Counted from the first letter of the stretch, positions 1-9,460 are shown. The stretch is DNA of 64,000 nt from Natronincola peptidivorans (GCF_900111615.1 NZ_FOHU01000014.1:1-64000), one strand, 5' to 3'. The notes: generated by a model from the sequence alone, not told the origin. Program-made: numbers and translations.

Positions 1-1590
1 TGATTGTTCTGCTAGCTTGCGGATTTCTTCCGCTACTACAGCAAATCCTTTACCGGCTTCCCCTGCCCTTGCAGCTTCAATAGCTGCGTTGAGGGCTAAT
101 AGATTGGTTTGTTCTGCAATCCCTTCAATAAGCTTGCTGGCTTCCCCAATTCTTTCTGCACTCTCATTCGTATTTACAGTGCTTTGATAGATGGTTTCTA
201 TTGCTTTATTACTATTTTTTGTCTTCTCAGTCAATGATTTTATAGTCTCTATCCCTTCATTTTTTAATAATGCTAATTGCTTGGTGGCCTTACTGATTTG
301 CTCCATATCCTCTAAATCTTCTTCTATAATCTTACTTAATTCATCTGTTTTAAGTACGCCACCTTCTGTATCCTTAGCTTGCTCATTAGCACTTTTGGCT
401 ATTTCCTCTATGGTCCTTGCTACTTCCTCAGCTGCCATGGAGGATTGCTGACTGGTGGCGGTTAATTCCTCTGAGGAGGATGCTACCTGTTGAGAGGTGC
501 TTGAAATATCTTGAATTAGAGCAATAAAGTTTTTCTGCATGGTGCCTAGTGCTCTGGTGATACTTCCTATCTCATCCTTTTTTTCTAAATATTTCATTGC
601 TTTACTATTCTGGTCAAAGCTTAAATCATATTTGGATATCCTTTCTATAATTAAAGTTAAATTAATGATTGGCTCTGCAATTCCCTTAGATATTATGTAA
701 CAAAGAATTATACTTATTATCAAAATAATCAATGTTGCCAACATAATGTTTCTCTGTAGAATCGGTAAAGAGTCTAATATGTCTCCTTCATTGGCAGTAA
801 TTACTAGAATCCAATCAGTATTTTCTATAGGTGCATAAGCACAATAAAGATCATTTCCTTCAAAAGAGTATGTGCTTATTCCCCTCTGCTCCTCCAGCAT
901 TCTTTCAAATTGTTGTGCAACAGGCCTGTAGTCTTCTTCAACCACCGCCGCTTCTATTGGATTAAATTGGTCTAATACCCTTTCTCTATCGGGATAGGCT
1001 ATGATTGTACCCTCACCATTTATCAAGTAAGCATAGCCACTGCTACCAAAACCCATATCATCAGTAACAGTGCTTAAAAAGTCAGCACTGGCTCTAGCCA
1101 CTAATACCCCTACGATTTCTCCATCTTTTTCTATAGGGATCCCATACATCATAGAAAGTTCTCCCGTTCCTCTAGCAATAATAATATTCGATATGCCTAC
1201 TTCACCGCTAAATGCTTTTTGCACATAGTCTCTATCTCCTAAATTTATAACTACTCCAGCATAATCATATGTAGTGCCATCGGGATAAACAATTGCCATA
1301 GAGAGAAAATCTGACCTTTCTATTGCTCTAGTCAATATTGGTTGTTGAATTTCCCAATCCATACTAGCAATATCTTCTAGTGCCGCCACCATTTCTGCCA
1401 TTCTTATCTGAATTTCCACACGACTTCCAACCAACTTTCTTCCATCTTCCACTAACAATTCTAATGTTTCCTCTGCCTCGGAAACAATGGTCCTGCTGAC
1501 AGTTTGCAAGGTAATAATGCCAAGTGTGGCAGATATTCCTAAGATTACAATAGAAAAATATACAATAAGCTTTGTTTTTATACTTTTCAT
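1..1590 (-). CDS. methyl-accepting chemotaxis protein, cut by window edge
   Basis: Transmembrane chemoreceptor that senses an extracellular ligand and controls the CheA kinase. About 530 residues are visible and the frame runs off the left edge, so the C-terminus is missing. The protein starts [12 protein letters not shown] with a first membrane helix, then an extracellular sensor of roughly 240 residues that looks like a dCache domain. A second helix lies near 277-297, then HAMP, then the coiled-coil signalling domain. The conserved hairpin tip is readable near residues 490-515 ([16 protein letters not shown]). A GGAGGG ribosome site precedes the ATG at 1590. A c-di-GMP riboswitch with a terminator lies upstream. 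The ligand cannot be read from sequence. Confidence 0.95.
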   Translation of the reverse strand, partial: MKSIKTKLIVYFSIVILGISATLGIITLQTVSRTIVSEAEETLELLVEDGRKLVGSRVEIQIRMAEMVAALEDIASMDWEIQQPILTRAIERSDFLSMAIVYPDGTTYDYAGVVINLGDRDYVQKAFSGEVGISNIIIARGTGELSMMYGIPIEKDGEIVGVLVARASADFLSTVTDDMGFGSSGYAYLINGEGTIIAYPDRERVLDQFNPIEAAVVEEDYRPVAQQFERMLEEQRGISTYSFEGNDLYCAYAPIENTDWILVITANEGDILDSLPILQRNIMLATLIILIISIILCYIISKGIAEPIINLTLIIERISKYDLSFDQNSKAMKYLEKKDEIGSITRALGTMQKNFIALIQDISSTSQQVASSSEELTATSQQSSMAAEEVARTIEEIAKSANEQAKDTEGGVLKTDELSKIIEEDLEDMEQISKATKQLALLKNEGIETIKSLTEKTKNSNKAIETIYQSTVNTNESAERIGEASKLIEGIAEQTNLLALNAAIEAARAGEAGKGFAVVAEEIRKLAEQS

Positions 1591-1642
1591 TTTTGTCCCT
1601 CCTACATTTTTAAAGTCTAGTTCTATAATGCTATATTAAAAT

Positions 1643-1678
1643 AAAAAAACACCTATGTCCTCTAGAGAACAGATGTTT
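1643..1678 (-). terminator. intrinsic terminator, riboswitch expression platform
   Basis: Read leftward, a long imperfect stem (AAACATCTGTTCTC / GAGGACATAGGTGTTT) is followed by seven U. It lies between the riboswitch and the chemoreceptor start, where a ligand-controlled terminator would be expected. Confidence 0.75.
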
Positions 1679-1721
1679 CAATACATAGTAAATGGAATAA
1701 TGATAACTTCATTATCTCTAC

Positions 1722-1812
1722 TTTGTATTTCGGTAACCTGGCAATCATAGAATATTTCTTCCTTAGACCCATAGCTTTGCGACGCTATCTTTCGATAGCT
1801 GTGCTATTATCG
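1722..1812 (-). promoter_or_regulatory. c-di-GMP-I (GEMM-I) riboswitch
   Basis: Read leftward, the region holds the conserved parts of the GEMM-I aptamer in order. GCACA is followed by a stem closed by a GAAA tetraloop (CTATCGAAAGATAG). Then come CGTCGCAAAGC, GGGTCTAAGG, a second hairpin, and the 3' part ATTGCCAGGTTACCGAA. The family binds cyclic di-GMP. Here it sits about 140 bases upstream of the chemoreceptor with a terminator in between, so c-di-GMP probably sets read-through into that gene. Whether it acts as an ON or OFF switch cannot be told by eye. Confidence 0.9.
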
Positions 1813-2017
1813 ATACAATATTTAGTTTTAGGCTTTATTGGAGAACTCCTTTTTTATTTCCTTTTTATATCCCTTGGTTAAATTACTTTCCTTAACCTTA
1901 TTTTACCTTTTTAATAGCTGTTTGTCAATTTTTCTTGTATGAAGTAACATTATGTAGAATGGCTTATTTGCTTGTTTTTCTCCTGCTTTATGTTTCCTCA
2001 TTAGTATTATCCTTTTT

Positions 2018-2278
2018 TTACCACTTGTAAAGAAACCATTTACATGTATTGATTTCATATTTTAACTCGTAAATTTTTTCTGTATTGTCTAGGATACTTT
2101 GACATCGGTAAATGAACATTTTATTTCCAGCTAGCTTTTCTTCATCTCTAATGATAACCCTATCCACCTTTATAGTGATATTAGCAGCATCCTCCATCAG
2201 CCTATATTTTATCGGAGTTGGCACTCCTTCTTTAGTAAACCAGGCAATCATCTCTATCGGCTTCATCAATAGCTTCAT
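2018..2278 (-). CDS. hypothetical protein downstream of dinB
   Basis: An 86-residue soluble protein with no domain I recognise. It starts 12 bases after the polymerase stop on the same strand, so it is probably co-transcribed and SOS-regulated. The composition is mixed, with several Lys/Glu pairs and no membrane helix or metal motif. Small unnamed genes next to Y-family polymerases are common in Firmicutes; an accessory role is an inference from position only. Confidence 0.7.
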   Translation of the reverse strand: MKLLMKPIEMIAWFTKEGVPTPIKYRLMEDAANITIKVDRVIIRDEEKLAGNKMFIYRCQSILDNTEKIYELKYEINTCKWFLYKW

Positions 2279-2290
2279 AAAGCATCCCTC

Positions 2291-3541
2291 CTATAATAAA
2301 CTGGACATCATTGGATATTCTTCTTCGGAAATAACACCACCCATCAAGGGATTTATCCCAGCATTTAAGAAACAGGATCGAATTATAGAATTGGAACCAT
2401 ATTTCAACCGAATTTTGTCTATAGCACCATCTAGTTTTCTGTTTTGACTCTCATCTGCTGTAAAAAGTGAAAGTTGACAAAAATCATTGGAACATAAGGA
2501 TGATAAATAAATCCCTAGATGCCTGATGGGTTCTCCTTTCCATGCTTGATTAAATAAATCCTTGGCATGCTTATAAATCATATTTGTTGAATCAATTGGC
2601 ACATCTAATTTTTTTTGATGACTATAAGAAAAAAGATGATGGTTTTTAATAGAGATAGCTACTACATAAGCACATTTTTCTACATTTCTTATACGCATTC
2701 CTAGGGTTTCACTTAAGGCTAATAAAATTTGATAGACTGTTTCTTCTTCTGTCACATCAAAGGCAATGGTATTGGAGTTCCCTAAACCCTTCATAGGCGG
2801 TTTTTCATTCCTGACGGAGGAATTGTCTCTGCCATTGGCATAGTTCCATATCAACAATCCATGGCTTTTAAGAAACTGCTGTAGGTAATTAACATCAGTT
2901 TTTGCTAATTCTCCGATGGTGATAATCCCCCTGCTTTTCAATTTGCTTGCTGTTGCTCTGCCTACAAAAAATAGTTCCTCAACGGGTAATGGCCACATTT
3001 TTTCCTGTATTTCATCTTCAAATAAGGTATGTACTCTATTTGGTTTTTCAAACTCAGATGCCATTTTAGCCAAAAGCTTGTTGGAACCGATCCCAATATT
3101 CACAGTAAATCCCAGATGGTTTTTTATCCTATTTCTAATCTTATAGGCCACTTCAACAGGGGCTCCTAAATGATCTGTAATATGGGTATAGTCTAGAAAT
3201 ACTTCATCTATAGAATACCTTTGGATTGCAGGTGAATATTCTTTAAGGATCTCCATCATAGCAGAACTGCATTGCATATATAAAGTATAGTTAGGTGGTA
3301 CCACAACCAAATTAGGACACTTATTTCTTGCTGAAAATAATGTTTCTCCTGTTTTAATATCATATTTTTTAGCTGGTACAGATTTAGCAAGGACAATTCC
3401 ATGTCTAGTTTCTTCATTGCCACCTACAACAGAGGGAATCTCCCTTAGATCAACATCATCTCCCTTTTGTAATCTATGTACAGCCTCCCAGGATAAATAT
3501 GCTGAATTTACATCAATATGAAAAATAATCCTTTTTTTCAT
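2291..3541 (-). CDS. dinB: DNA polymerase IV / Y-family translesion polymerase
   Basis: Error-prone Y-family polymerase for bypass of damaged template bases, 416 residues. The palm carries the metal-binding residues: Asp10 in FHIDVNSAYLSWE and Asp112/Glu113 in YSIDEVFLDY. The IGIGSNKLLAKMA stretch is typical of the family. Near the C-terminus QLSLF fits a beta-clamp binding motif. Details such as VNSAY resemble the UvrX/YqjW branch of Firmicute enzymes more than classical DinB. A LexA box lies 32-45 bases upstream of the start, so SOS control is likely. The next gene follows after 12 bases. Confidence 0.93.
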   Translation of the reverse strand: MKKRIIFHIDVNSAYLSWEAVHRLQKGDDVDLREIPSVVGGNEETRHGIVLAKSVPAKKYDIKTGETLFSARNKCPNLVVVPPNYTLYMQCSSAMMEILKEYSPAIQRYSIDEVFLDYTHITDHLGAPVEVAYKIRNRIKNHLGFTVNIGIGSNKLLAKMASEFEKPNRVHTLFEDEIQEKMWPLPVEELFFVGRATASKLKSRGIITIGELAKTDVNYLQQFLKSHGLLIWNYANGRDNSSVRNEKPPMKGLGNSNTIAFDVTEEETVYQILLALSETLGMRIRNVEKCAYVVAISIKNHHLFSYSHQKKLDVPIDSTNMIYKHAKDLFNQAWKGEPIRHLGIYLSSLCSNDFCQLSLFTADESQNRKLDGAIDKIRLKYGSNSIIRSCFLNAGINPLMGGVISEEEYPMMSSLL

Positions 3542-3572
3542 AAAATTTCACCTCACATATCTTTATTATACT

Positions 3573-3586
3573 CGAACATATGTTCT
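3573..3586 (-). promoter_or_regulatory. LexA (SOS) box of dinB
   Basis: CGAACATATGTTCT contains the perfect palindrome GAACATATGTTC and matches the Firmicute LexA consensus CGAACRNRYGTTCG. It lies just upstream of the polymerase gene. Confidence 0.88.
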
Positions 3587-3648
3587 GTGTAAAGATTGAA
3601 AATGTTTTTCGGGTTTTTAGTGCTAAAATGAAATTTTAAATTCCATTT

Positions 3649-3686
3649 GCAAAAGTAAATTCCATGTTACTAGAATTTACCTTTGC
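3649..3686. repeat. inverted repeat in the dinB / HD-GYP divergent region
   Basis: GCAAAAGTAAATTC and GAATTTACCTTTGC form a 14-base stem with one wobble and a 10-base loop. No T-run follows. The divergent gap 3542-3901 otherwise holds the LexA box and a TATAAT-like element near 3775 in front of the HD-GYP gene. The repeat could be an operator or an RNA hairpin; I cannot assign it. Confidence 0.5.
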
Positions 3687-3901
3687 ACCCTTCCTATAGC
3701 AAACTCTGTTTTGAAGTTTTGTCGACTATTTTTGCAATTCGTCTATATTTAGAGGAAGATGTGAAGAAAAAATTGTATAATGATTTTATGTGAAGGAAAA
3801 TAAGTATAAATTAGTTATTTATAACACTTTTTTAGGCAGGAGATTAGATACTTAGATAATCGGTACTATATATAATAATAATTGTTAAAGTAGGTGTCCT
3901 A

Positions 3902-4954
3902 GTGTTAATAAAAGAGTTGCCCAATCAGAGAAAAGTTTTTATTATTACCTGCAGTATGTGCTTGTTTTGTTATATTATTGTTTATTTAGCAGGGGGAACT
4001 TCATCTGCTTTTCCCCACCTGTTCTATTTTCCTATCATAATCGCCGCTCAATTTGGCACCTGGAAGATCGTACTATTCACTTCTGTTTTTTCATCTATCT
4101 TAATGTCCTATTGGGTGATGCCTTTGTCTATCCCTTTAGCTATACAGCAAGGCTATTTTGGATGGTTATTTAGAGGTGCTATGTATATCTTTACAGGCAT
4201 AGCAATTAAAATGAATACGGACAATATTCGCGAAAAAAACTTAACCATCATGAAAAAGTCTCAAAATCTGATGGCTATGCAGCAGGCAACCTTTATTGGC
4301 ATGTTGAATTTAGCTGAGTCTAGAGACTTAGAAACAACAGCACAGCACCTTGAACGATTAAGCTATTATGCAGAGATTTTGCTAAGAGAAATGAATGTTC
4401 CCGATAAATTGAAGGAAAATATTATAACCTATATTCCGTTTCATGACATTGGAAAAGTAGCTATCCCAGACTCTATTCTTTTAAAGCCTGCCAAGCTTAC
4501 TGCTGAGGAGTTTCAAATCACTAAACAACATACAATTATAGGGGGAAAAATAATAGAGGACATTGAAAGATTAACTCCCCTCGACGAGAAAGAAATCCAA
4601 GAAATGATACTAATCGTAAAGGAAATTGTATATTTTCATCATGAAAGACCTGATGGCACAGGATATCCTTATGGATTAAGGGGAGAGGAGATTCCTTTTT
4701 CAGCTAAGGTTACCGCTGTATGTGATGTTTATGATGCCCTGGCTTCAGAGCGTCCTTATAAAAAACCTATCCCCCATGAAAAATGTGTGGAAATCATAAA
4801 AGCAGGACGAGGGACACAATTTGATGAGGAAATAGTTGACTGTTTTCTACAAGTGCATAATGAATTTAGAGATATTTATAGAAACTTTAGGGATAAACAG
4901 CAGGTGCAGTTACAAAACATTTGTACTGAACAAGCTATAGGCAAGCAATTTTGA
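3902..4954 (+). CDS. membrane HD-GYP protein, probable c-di-GMP phosphodiesterase
   Basis: The C-terminal half is an HD-GYP domain, which hydrolyses cyclic di-GMP. Readable motifs are HDIGK (His181/Asp182), the HH pair near 246, and PDGTGYP, the GYP signature, followed by CDVYDALASERPYK. The N-terminal 110 residues form about four membrane helices, so the enzyme is membrane-anchored. It starts with GTG at 3902. It shares this segment with a c-di-GMP riboswitch-controlled chemoreceptor, so the two may respond to the same pool; that link is inference. A terminator follows at 5055. Confidence 0.93.
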   Translation: MLIKELPNQRKVFIITCSMCLFCYIIVYLAGGTSSAFPHLFYFPIIIAAQFGTWKIVLFTSVFSSILMSYWVMPLSIPLAIQQGYFGWLFRGAMYIFTGIAIKMNTDNIREKNLTIMKKSQNLMAMQQATFIGMLNLAESRDLETTAQHLERLSYYAEILLREMNVPDKLKENIITYIPFHDIGKVAIPDSILLKPAKLTAEEFQITKQHTIIGGKIIEDIERLTPLDEKEIQEMILIVKEIVYFHHERPDGTGYPYGLRGEEIPFSAKVTAVCDVYDALASERPYKKPIPHEKCVEIIKAGRGTQFDEEIVDCFLQVHNEFRDIYRNFRDKQQVQLQNICTEQAIGKQF

Positions 4955-5054
4955 ACTGCTTATCTATAGCTTAGGTTGAAATTATTTTTGCCCTTATTTC
5001 TTTATATGTTTATCCTATGCTACAGAAGACACTACTAGGAAAAATATCCAATAG

Positions 5055-5090
5055 AATAAGGAACCTTCATTTATGGTTCCTTATTTTTTC
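5055..5090 (+). terminator. intrinsic terminator after the HD-GYP gene
   Basis: AATAAGGAACC and GGTTCCTTATT form an 11-bp stem followed by T6. It may work in both directions. Confidence 0.85.
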
Positions 5091-5103
5091 AAAGTGAATT
5101 TAA

Positions 5104-5283
5104 TTATGATTTTTTGTTTTGGTTTTTTACTCCACTTTTTTCCTTATGCTTTTTTCCCGGCATAAGCTTTTTATTATTAATCATCTCTTCGTTATCAATA
5201 GCTCCTATATCACCAGCAAGTTCATAGTTCATTTCTCTAAAAAAGTTTTCATTTATATCTTTTTTTAATGGTTTCTTTTTCAA
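5104..5283 (-). CDS. small basic protein, possibly a spore protein
   Basis: About 59 residues, rich in Lys and Asn, with the segment FFREMNYELAGDIGAIDN. This loosely recalls the 'KYEIANELG' helix of alpha/beta-type small acid-soluble spore proteins, but the rest does not match, so the family is uncertain. I prefer the TTG start at 5283: GAGGTGAT lies at the right distance before it. The longer GTG start at 5292 overlaps that ribosome site. Confidence 0.55.
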   Translation of the reverse strand: MKKKPLKKDINENFFREMNYELAGDIGAIDNEEMINNKKLMPGKKHKEKSGVKNQNKKS

Positions 5284-5352
5284 TAAAATCACCTCATATA
5301 TATTTTCTTCCTGAAGGTCTTATGACATACAAGGTAATTTTAGGAGGGCTAT

Positions 5353-5514
5353 TTATTGCTTCATTTCATGATATTTATTTAATAGAACATCAACCTCTTG
5401 ACTAATTTTAACTACTTCATTATCAATTAATGATGGTCTTTCTTGTATTATTTTATCCATTTTTTTCTTTAATTCTTGTATTTTCTTCATCATCTTCCTT
5501 TTTTCATCATCCAT
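5353..5514 (-). CDS. Spo0E-like aspartyl-phosphate phosphatase
   Basis: About 53 residues forming two predicted helices with the signature SQEVDVLLNKY, a variant of the Spo0E SQELD motif. Family members dephosphorylate Spo0A~P and so delay sporulation. The start at 5514 (MDDEKRK) is chosen because GGGAGGGA lies just upstream; a longer ATG start at 5535 would include that ribosome site. An orphan PAS kinase lies upstream on the same strand. Confidence 0.75.
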   Translation of the reverse strand: MDDEKRKMMKKIQELKKKMDKIIQERPSLIDNEVVKISQEVDVLLNKYHEMKQ

Positions 5515-5625
5515 CCTATCCCTCCCTTTTATCATGGAATATGTTGGACATGCTAGTATTAATTAATTACCCAATTTTTTTCAAAATATTCAGTAATTTA
5601 AAGGCAGCTATTTATTGTCTCAATA

Positions 5626-5656
5626 AAAAAACTCCGCTATTATGTACGAGTTTTTT
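5626..5656 (-). terminator. terminator after the histidine kinase
   Basis: AAAAAACTC and GAGTTTTTT flank a 13-base loop. The stem is A/T-rich and can work in either direction. It lies between the kinase stop and the Spo0E-like gene. Confidence 0.6.
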
Positions 5657-5755
5657 CTAGGCATTGTGGAAGTTTCTTTAAATCATCCTTAATATGTAGT
5701 TATAACCATCTTGCAGACAATAAATTGTATTGTCCCTTGCAACTAGTTCATGTCT

Positions 5756-7387
5756 TTAATCAATGTATTTCTCCAAGGCTTTATTTTCTATAGATAATGA
5801 ACTAGTGGTATAAATATCCGAAAATTCAACACTAATTTTTTCTACAAGATCTTGTTTGGATAAAGATTTACATGCAGCAGCTTCTTCTTCCACTGTTTTT
5901 ATAGGTAATTGAATGGTAAAGGTGGTCCCTTTATTTATCTGACTTTCTACACTGATGGTACCCTCATGCATTTCAACCAGGGCCTTTACGATATTTAATC
6001 CTATACCGCTTCCCTCATGCTGTCTTGAGAATAGGTCTTTAATCTGACAAAATCTTTTAAATATCTCTTCCTGCTTTTCTGAAGGTATTCCTATGCCATC
6101 ATCCTCCACCTTAATCAATAGACTGTCCTCCTGTTGGTAAATCCCCACAAATACAGTCCCCCCTGTTGGTGTAAACTTTACAGCATTTGATAGAAGATTT
6201 AGCATGATTCTTTCTATTTTTTCCTCATCACAAGCAATAATTTTTTCTTCCACCTCTGTATCAAACACAAGCTGTAATCCTTTGCTTTCCATGTAACTAG
6301 AAACAGATAGTGCTATTTCCTCTACTATACTTACTACATCATAATTTCTTAAGTGTATTTCAAAGGCGGAGGCATCCATTTTGGTAATATCAATAAGATT
6401 GTTTACAAGTCTAAGCATCCTGTATCCATTTTGTTTCATTATAGATACATTCCTCATTACTTTTCCTTGACTACTTCCATAAATATCATCTTCAGAATAT
6501 CTTTCAAGCAGTTGTATAGAGCCTAAAAGCACATTTAAGGGTGTTCTTAACTCATGGGAAATGTTTGAAAAAAACTCAGTTTTTATCTTTTCCTGCTCTA
6601 ATATTTCATCAATGATTCGCTTCTTTTCCACTACATCCTGTTTTAGTATCTCTATTTCTTTTTTATCAGTAATATCTGTAAAAACACCCACTATCCCCAT
6701 GGGCTTTCCTCTTTCGTCTGTAAATATTCCTTTGTTTAAAATAATGTTTCGCACACTGCCGTCAGCATAGGTGACTACTGTTTCATAGACTAGCTTTTGT
6801 ACATCTGCATTCGCCAATAACTCATGATCTATTTTGTTGTATATATCTGCCAGTTCCACATCATATATATCATAAGGGCTTTTCCCTATGATGTCTTTCT
6901 CCTTTACCCCTATAGCCTCCTCATATGCCTGATTGCATCCTATGTATAGGCAGTCTAAATCTTTAAAAAAAATGGGGCTTGGTATGGTGTCCATTAAGCT
7001 TTGTATCACCGTCACCTTATTTTTTAAATCAGTTTGAATTTTTTCTCCTGTTTTTATCTCATTTTTTAACTGCACATTTTTTTTCTTTAATTCTTCTGTA
7101 GTTTTGCCTAGGTAATGTGCAATAAAGAAATATAATCCAGTACCTAAAAACATATTTGTCATAGTATACCTGTAATCTACATTTATATTAAAGACTACGT
7201 TAATGTATCCTAAAACAATCCACAATGTGGCAGTAATTAAACCATCTCTGTAGCCAATCCTTACAGCGCTTATTGTTATAAAAAACAATCCCATTATTCC
7301 CTTAAGAGAGGTTGGTATCAACGGTAATAGGTTTAGGAATATCATTAGGGCATAAAAAGCCATACAAAGCTTAGAAGCTTTTTTCAT
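5756..7387 (-). CDS. membrane PAS-domain sensor histidine kinase
   Basis: A 543-residue sensor kinase. The first 90 residues hold about three to four membrane helices. A short coiled coil follows, then a PAS domain near 125-245. The HisKA box is FFSNISHELRTPLN with the phospho-acceptor His near 279. The ATPase domain has NLLSNAVKFTP (N box), VEDDGIGIP (G1) and GSGIGLNIVK (G2). No response regulator is adjacent, so it is an orphan kinase. With a Spo0E-like gene close by, feeding the Spo0A phosphorelay is possible but unproven. Confidence 0.93.
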   Translation of the reverse strand: MKKASKLCMAFYALMIFLNLLPLIPTSLKGIMGLFFITISAVRIGYRDGLITATLWIVLGYINVVFNINVDYRYTMTNMFLGTGLYFFIAHYLGKTTEELKKKNVQLKNEIKTGEKIQTDLKNKVTVIQSLMDTIPSPIFFKDLDCLYIGCNQAYEEAIGVKEKDIIGKSPYDIYDVELADIYNKIDHELLANADVQKLVYETVVTYADGSVRNIILNKGIFTDERGKPMGIVGVFTDITDKKEIEILKQDVVEKKRIIDEILEQEKIKTEFFSNISHELRTPLNVLLGSIQLLERYSEDDIYGSSQGKVMRNVSIMKQNGYRMLRLVNNLIDITKMDASAFEIHLRNYDVVSIVEEIALSVSSYMESKGLQLVFDTEVEEKIIACDEEKIERIMLNLLSNAVKFTPTGGTVFVGIYQQEDSLLIKVEDDGIGIPSEKQEEIFKRFCQIKDLFSRQHEGSGIGLNIVKALVEMHEGTISVESQINKGTTFTIQLPIKTVEEEAAACKSLSKQDLVEKISVEFSDIYTTSSLSIENKALEKYID

Positions 7388-7634
7388 TTGTACATCCCCC
7401 TTTTTATTCAGGTACTTAAATGCTTTATTATTGCTACGTATAATTTGTAGTGTTATTCAAAGATAGATTCTGTTATTTTGTATTTTAGTAGACAGTTCCT
7501 ATCCTGCAGATGATGTATAAAATATATGCTCCTCGCTTATACAGAATCTACATCTCTATTTAAGCTTAGTCTATAATTTTAAAAAAACTTAGTATATTAT
7601 AAGTTTACTCTTATATTCGCATATAATCAATACA

Positions 7635-7668
7635 AAAAAGAGATGCCCCATTTCATTGCATCTCTTTT
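7635..7668 (-). terminator. terminator downstream of hisS
   Basis: AAAAGAGATGC and GCATCTCTTTT form an 11-bp stem with a T-run on both sides. It lies in the 522-base gap 7388-7909 between hisS and the kinase. I see no gene in that gap; the rest is AT-rich and probably carries the kinase promoter. Confidence 0.8.
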
Positions 7669-7909
7669 GCTGTCATCCAGCTTTTCACGCTTTTTCTTCA
7701 TTATATTTCTATTTTCATAGCTATAAACACCATTTGCATATAGATAATAAAAATCTCTAGGGCTATAATTCCTTTTTCCTATAAAAACTAAAAGAAATCC
7801 TTATGAAAGCACTAAGTAATGCTATAGGTATCCTTAGTAAAGCTGCTGTGAAATTTTGGTGAACTTTCGTATACAGTATGTGGAGATATTTGTGAATCAT
7901 TTATAAAAA

Positions 7910-9199
7910 CTATTTAAACTTCTGGAAAACTTCGGTGATTTTCGTTGTCTCCTCTTGTCCAGTTTCCATATTTTTTATTTTTACTATCTGACTTTGTACC
8001 TCTTCTGCTCCTAAAATGATAACATAGGGAATTTTTTCTTTATTTGCATAATCTAGGCTCTTTTTAAGCTTCCTCTTAGTCATATCGATATCTGCTTTTA
8101 TACCTTCCCTTCTCAGGGTAGTGACCATCTTTAAGGCCTCCTTCTCTACTCCTAGGGGAATGATATATATGTCTATATTAGGTTTTTCTTTATACTCTTC
8201 TTTCATGGTTAAGGCTGCATAGATTCCTTCAAGACCAAAGGTGATACCTACTGCTGGATATTCTAGGCCATCTTGAAGAAAGCCTCCAATGATATCATCA
8301 TATCTTCCACCAGCTCCTAAGCTAGAGGTAATACTGCCATCCGTTAGAAATATTTCGTAGACAGTTCCTGTGTAGATTTCTAGACCCCTTGCTAAAAAAG
8401 GATTAAATCTTACTTTATCCCTTATATTCATGGCATCCAGATAGTCATTTAATGCTTCTATCTGCTCTACACCTTCTTCCATCTGTGAGTTAGAGGTGAT
8501 TTTTTTATAATAATCTATAAGCTTAGCTTCTGGATTATCTAATAGAACCATAATGTTCTCTATTATTTGTTGTGGCATTCCCCTCTCTGTCAGCTCTGCT
8601 TTAACGCCTGCTGCCCCAATTTTTTCAAGCTTATCTAAGGATAATATCACTTCATTGGTATTATCCTTGCTTATTTGGAGATATTCTAGAATGCCCGATA
8701 GTAGCTTGCGATTGCTATAGGTGATATAAATGTCTAGACCCAATTTATCAAAGACCTCCGTTGCCATAAGCATTAATTCCGCCTCTGCCATCACTGACTT
8801 TACTCCTACCATGTCTACATCGCATTGGATAAACTCTCTCATTCGTCCTGTTTTTACGGGCCCATCTCGGAAGACCTTGCCAATCTCATACCGCTTAAAG
8901 GGCATTCTTCGATTAGGATTCATGCCTATTACCTTTGAGAAGGGCACTGTTAGATCATATCGTAATGCCAAATCCCTGTCTCCTTGATCCTTTAGCTTAT
9001 ACATTTCCTTTAGTATTTCTGCTCCTCCAGCATATTTTGATGCCAGAATCTCTTGATAGCAAAGTATAGGAGTTTCTAAAGGCTGATAGCCATAAATTTG
9101 GAAATTTTCCTGTAATACTTGAATAATTTCGTTTCTTCCTTTTTGCTCCTCTGGCAAAAAATCCTTTGTGCCTTTTACATTTTTTAATTGAAATTCCAT
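7910..9199 (-). CDS. hisS: histidyl-tRNA synthetase
   Basis: Class II aminoacyl-tRNA synthetase that charges tRNA-His; about 429 residues, normal for the family. It starts MEFQLKNVKGTKDFLP. Motif 2 reads FRDGPVKTGRMREF, the histidine-specific segment is near ARGLEIYTG, and motif 3 includes SLGAGGRYDDIIGGF. The C-terminal anticodon-binding domain starts near residue 325. The start at 9199 is chosen over 9226 because GGAGGAAAAACC stands directly before that ATG and the longer form would overlap the attenuator. Upstream lie a His-rich leader peptide and a terminator. Confidence 0.96.
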   Translation of the reverse strand: MEFQLKNVKGTKDFLPEEQKGRNEIIQVLQENFQIYGYQPLETPILCYQEILASKYAGGAEILKEMYKLKDQGDRDLALRYDLTVPFSKVIGMNPNRRMPFKRYEIGKVFRDGPVKTGRMREFIQCDVDMVGVKSVMAEAELMLMATEVFDKLGLDIYITYSNRKLLSGILEYLQISKDNTNEVILSLDKLEKIGAAGVKAELTERGMPQQIIENIMVLLDNPEAKLIDYYKKITSNSQMEEGVEQIEALNDYLDAMNIRDKVRFNPFLARGLEIYTGTVYEIFLTDGSITSSLGAGGRYDDIIGGFLQDGLEYPAVGITFGLEGIYAALTMKEEYKEKPNIDIYIIPLGVEKEALKMVTTLRREGIKADIDMTKRKLKKSLDYANKEKIPYVIILGAEEVQSQIVKIKNMETGQEETTKITEVFQKFK

Positions 9200-9227
9200 T
9201 GGTTTTTCCTCCTTATTTTTAATCATT

Positions 9228-9265
9228 AAAAAAAGCCACCTAGACCCAATTGTCTACATGGCTTT
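9228..9265 (-). terminator. attenuator terminator of hisS
   Basis: AAAGCCATGTAGAC pairs with GTCTAGGTGGCTTT (one mismatch) around a 6-base loop and runs into seven U. It sits between the leader peptide and hisS, the usual place for an attenuation terminator. Confidence 0.85.
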
Positions 9266-9330
9266 ACTTATCCTTCTACCATCATAGACACAAACACTTT
9301 TAGCGCTTGCATCTATGGAAAAATCCTTAG

Positions 9331-9390
9331 CTACAGGCGCTGTCTGTGATGATGATGAAGATTGATTTTTATGCTATTTTTTAACTTCAT
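9331..9390 (-). CDS. histidine leader peptide (His4) controlling hisS
   Basis: A 19-residue open frame, MKLKNSIKINLHHHHRQRL, with four consecutive His codons at 9346-9357. A strong ribosome site GGAGGAA stands six bases before the ATG. Downstream, AGCGC near the His codons can pair with GCGCT, CCATAGA with TCTATG, and then comes the terminator stem before hisS. This is the layout of ribosome-mediated attenuation, as in the enteric his operon: stalling at His codons when charged tRNA-His is scarce should prevent terminator formation. I see no T-box sequence here. Confidence 0.85.
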   Translation of the reverse strand: MKLKNSIKINLHHHHRQRL

Positions 9391-9431
9391 TTCTGTTTCC
9401 TCCAAAGAATGCATTCTTAGAAATTTTTTTA

Positions 9432-9460
9432 ATATTATCATAAAACCAGTAGCTTTTCAA
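9432..9460 (-). promoter_or_regulatory. promoter of the hisS leader
   Basis: TTGAAA and TAATAT are 17 bases apart, close to the vegetative sigma consensus. The expected transcript start, near 9425, is about 35 bases before the leader peptide. Confidence 0.65.

Noticed and set aside
9200-9460. T-box leader for hisS
   Set aside because: No T-box sequence (AGGGTGGNACCGCG type) is visible on the coding strand; a His-codon leader peptide explains the terminator better.
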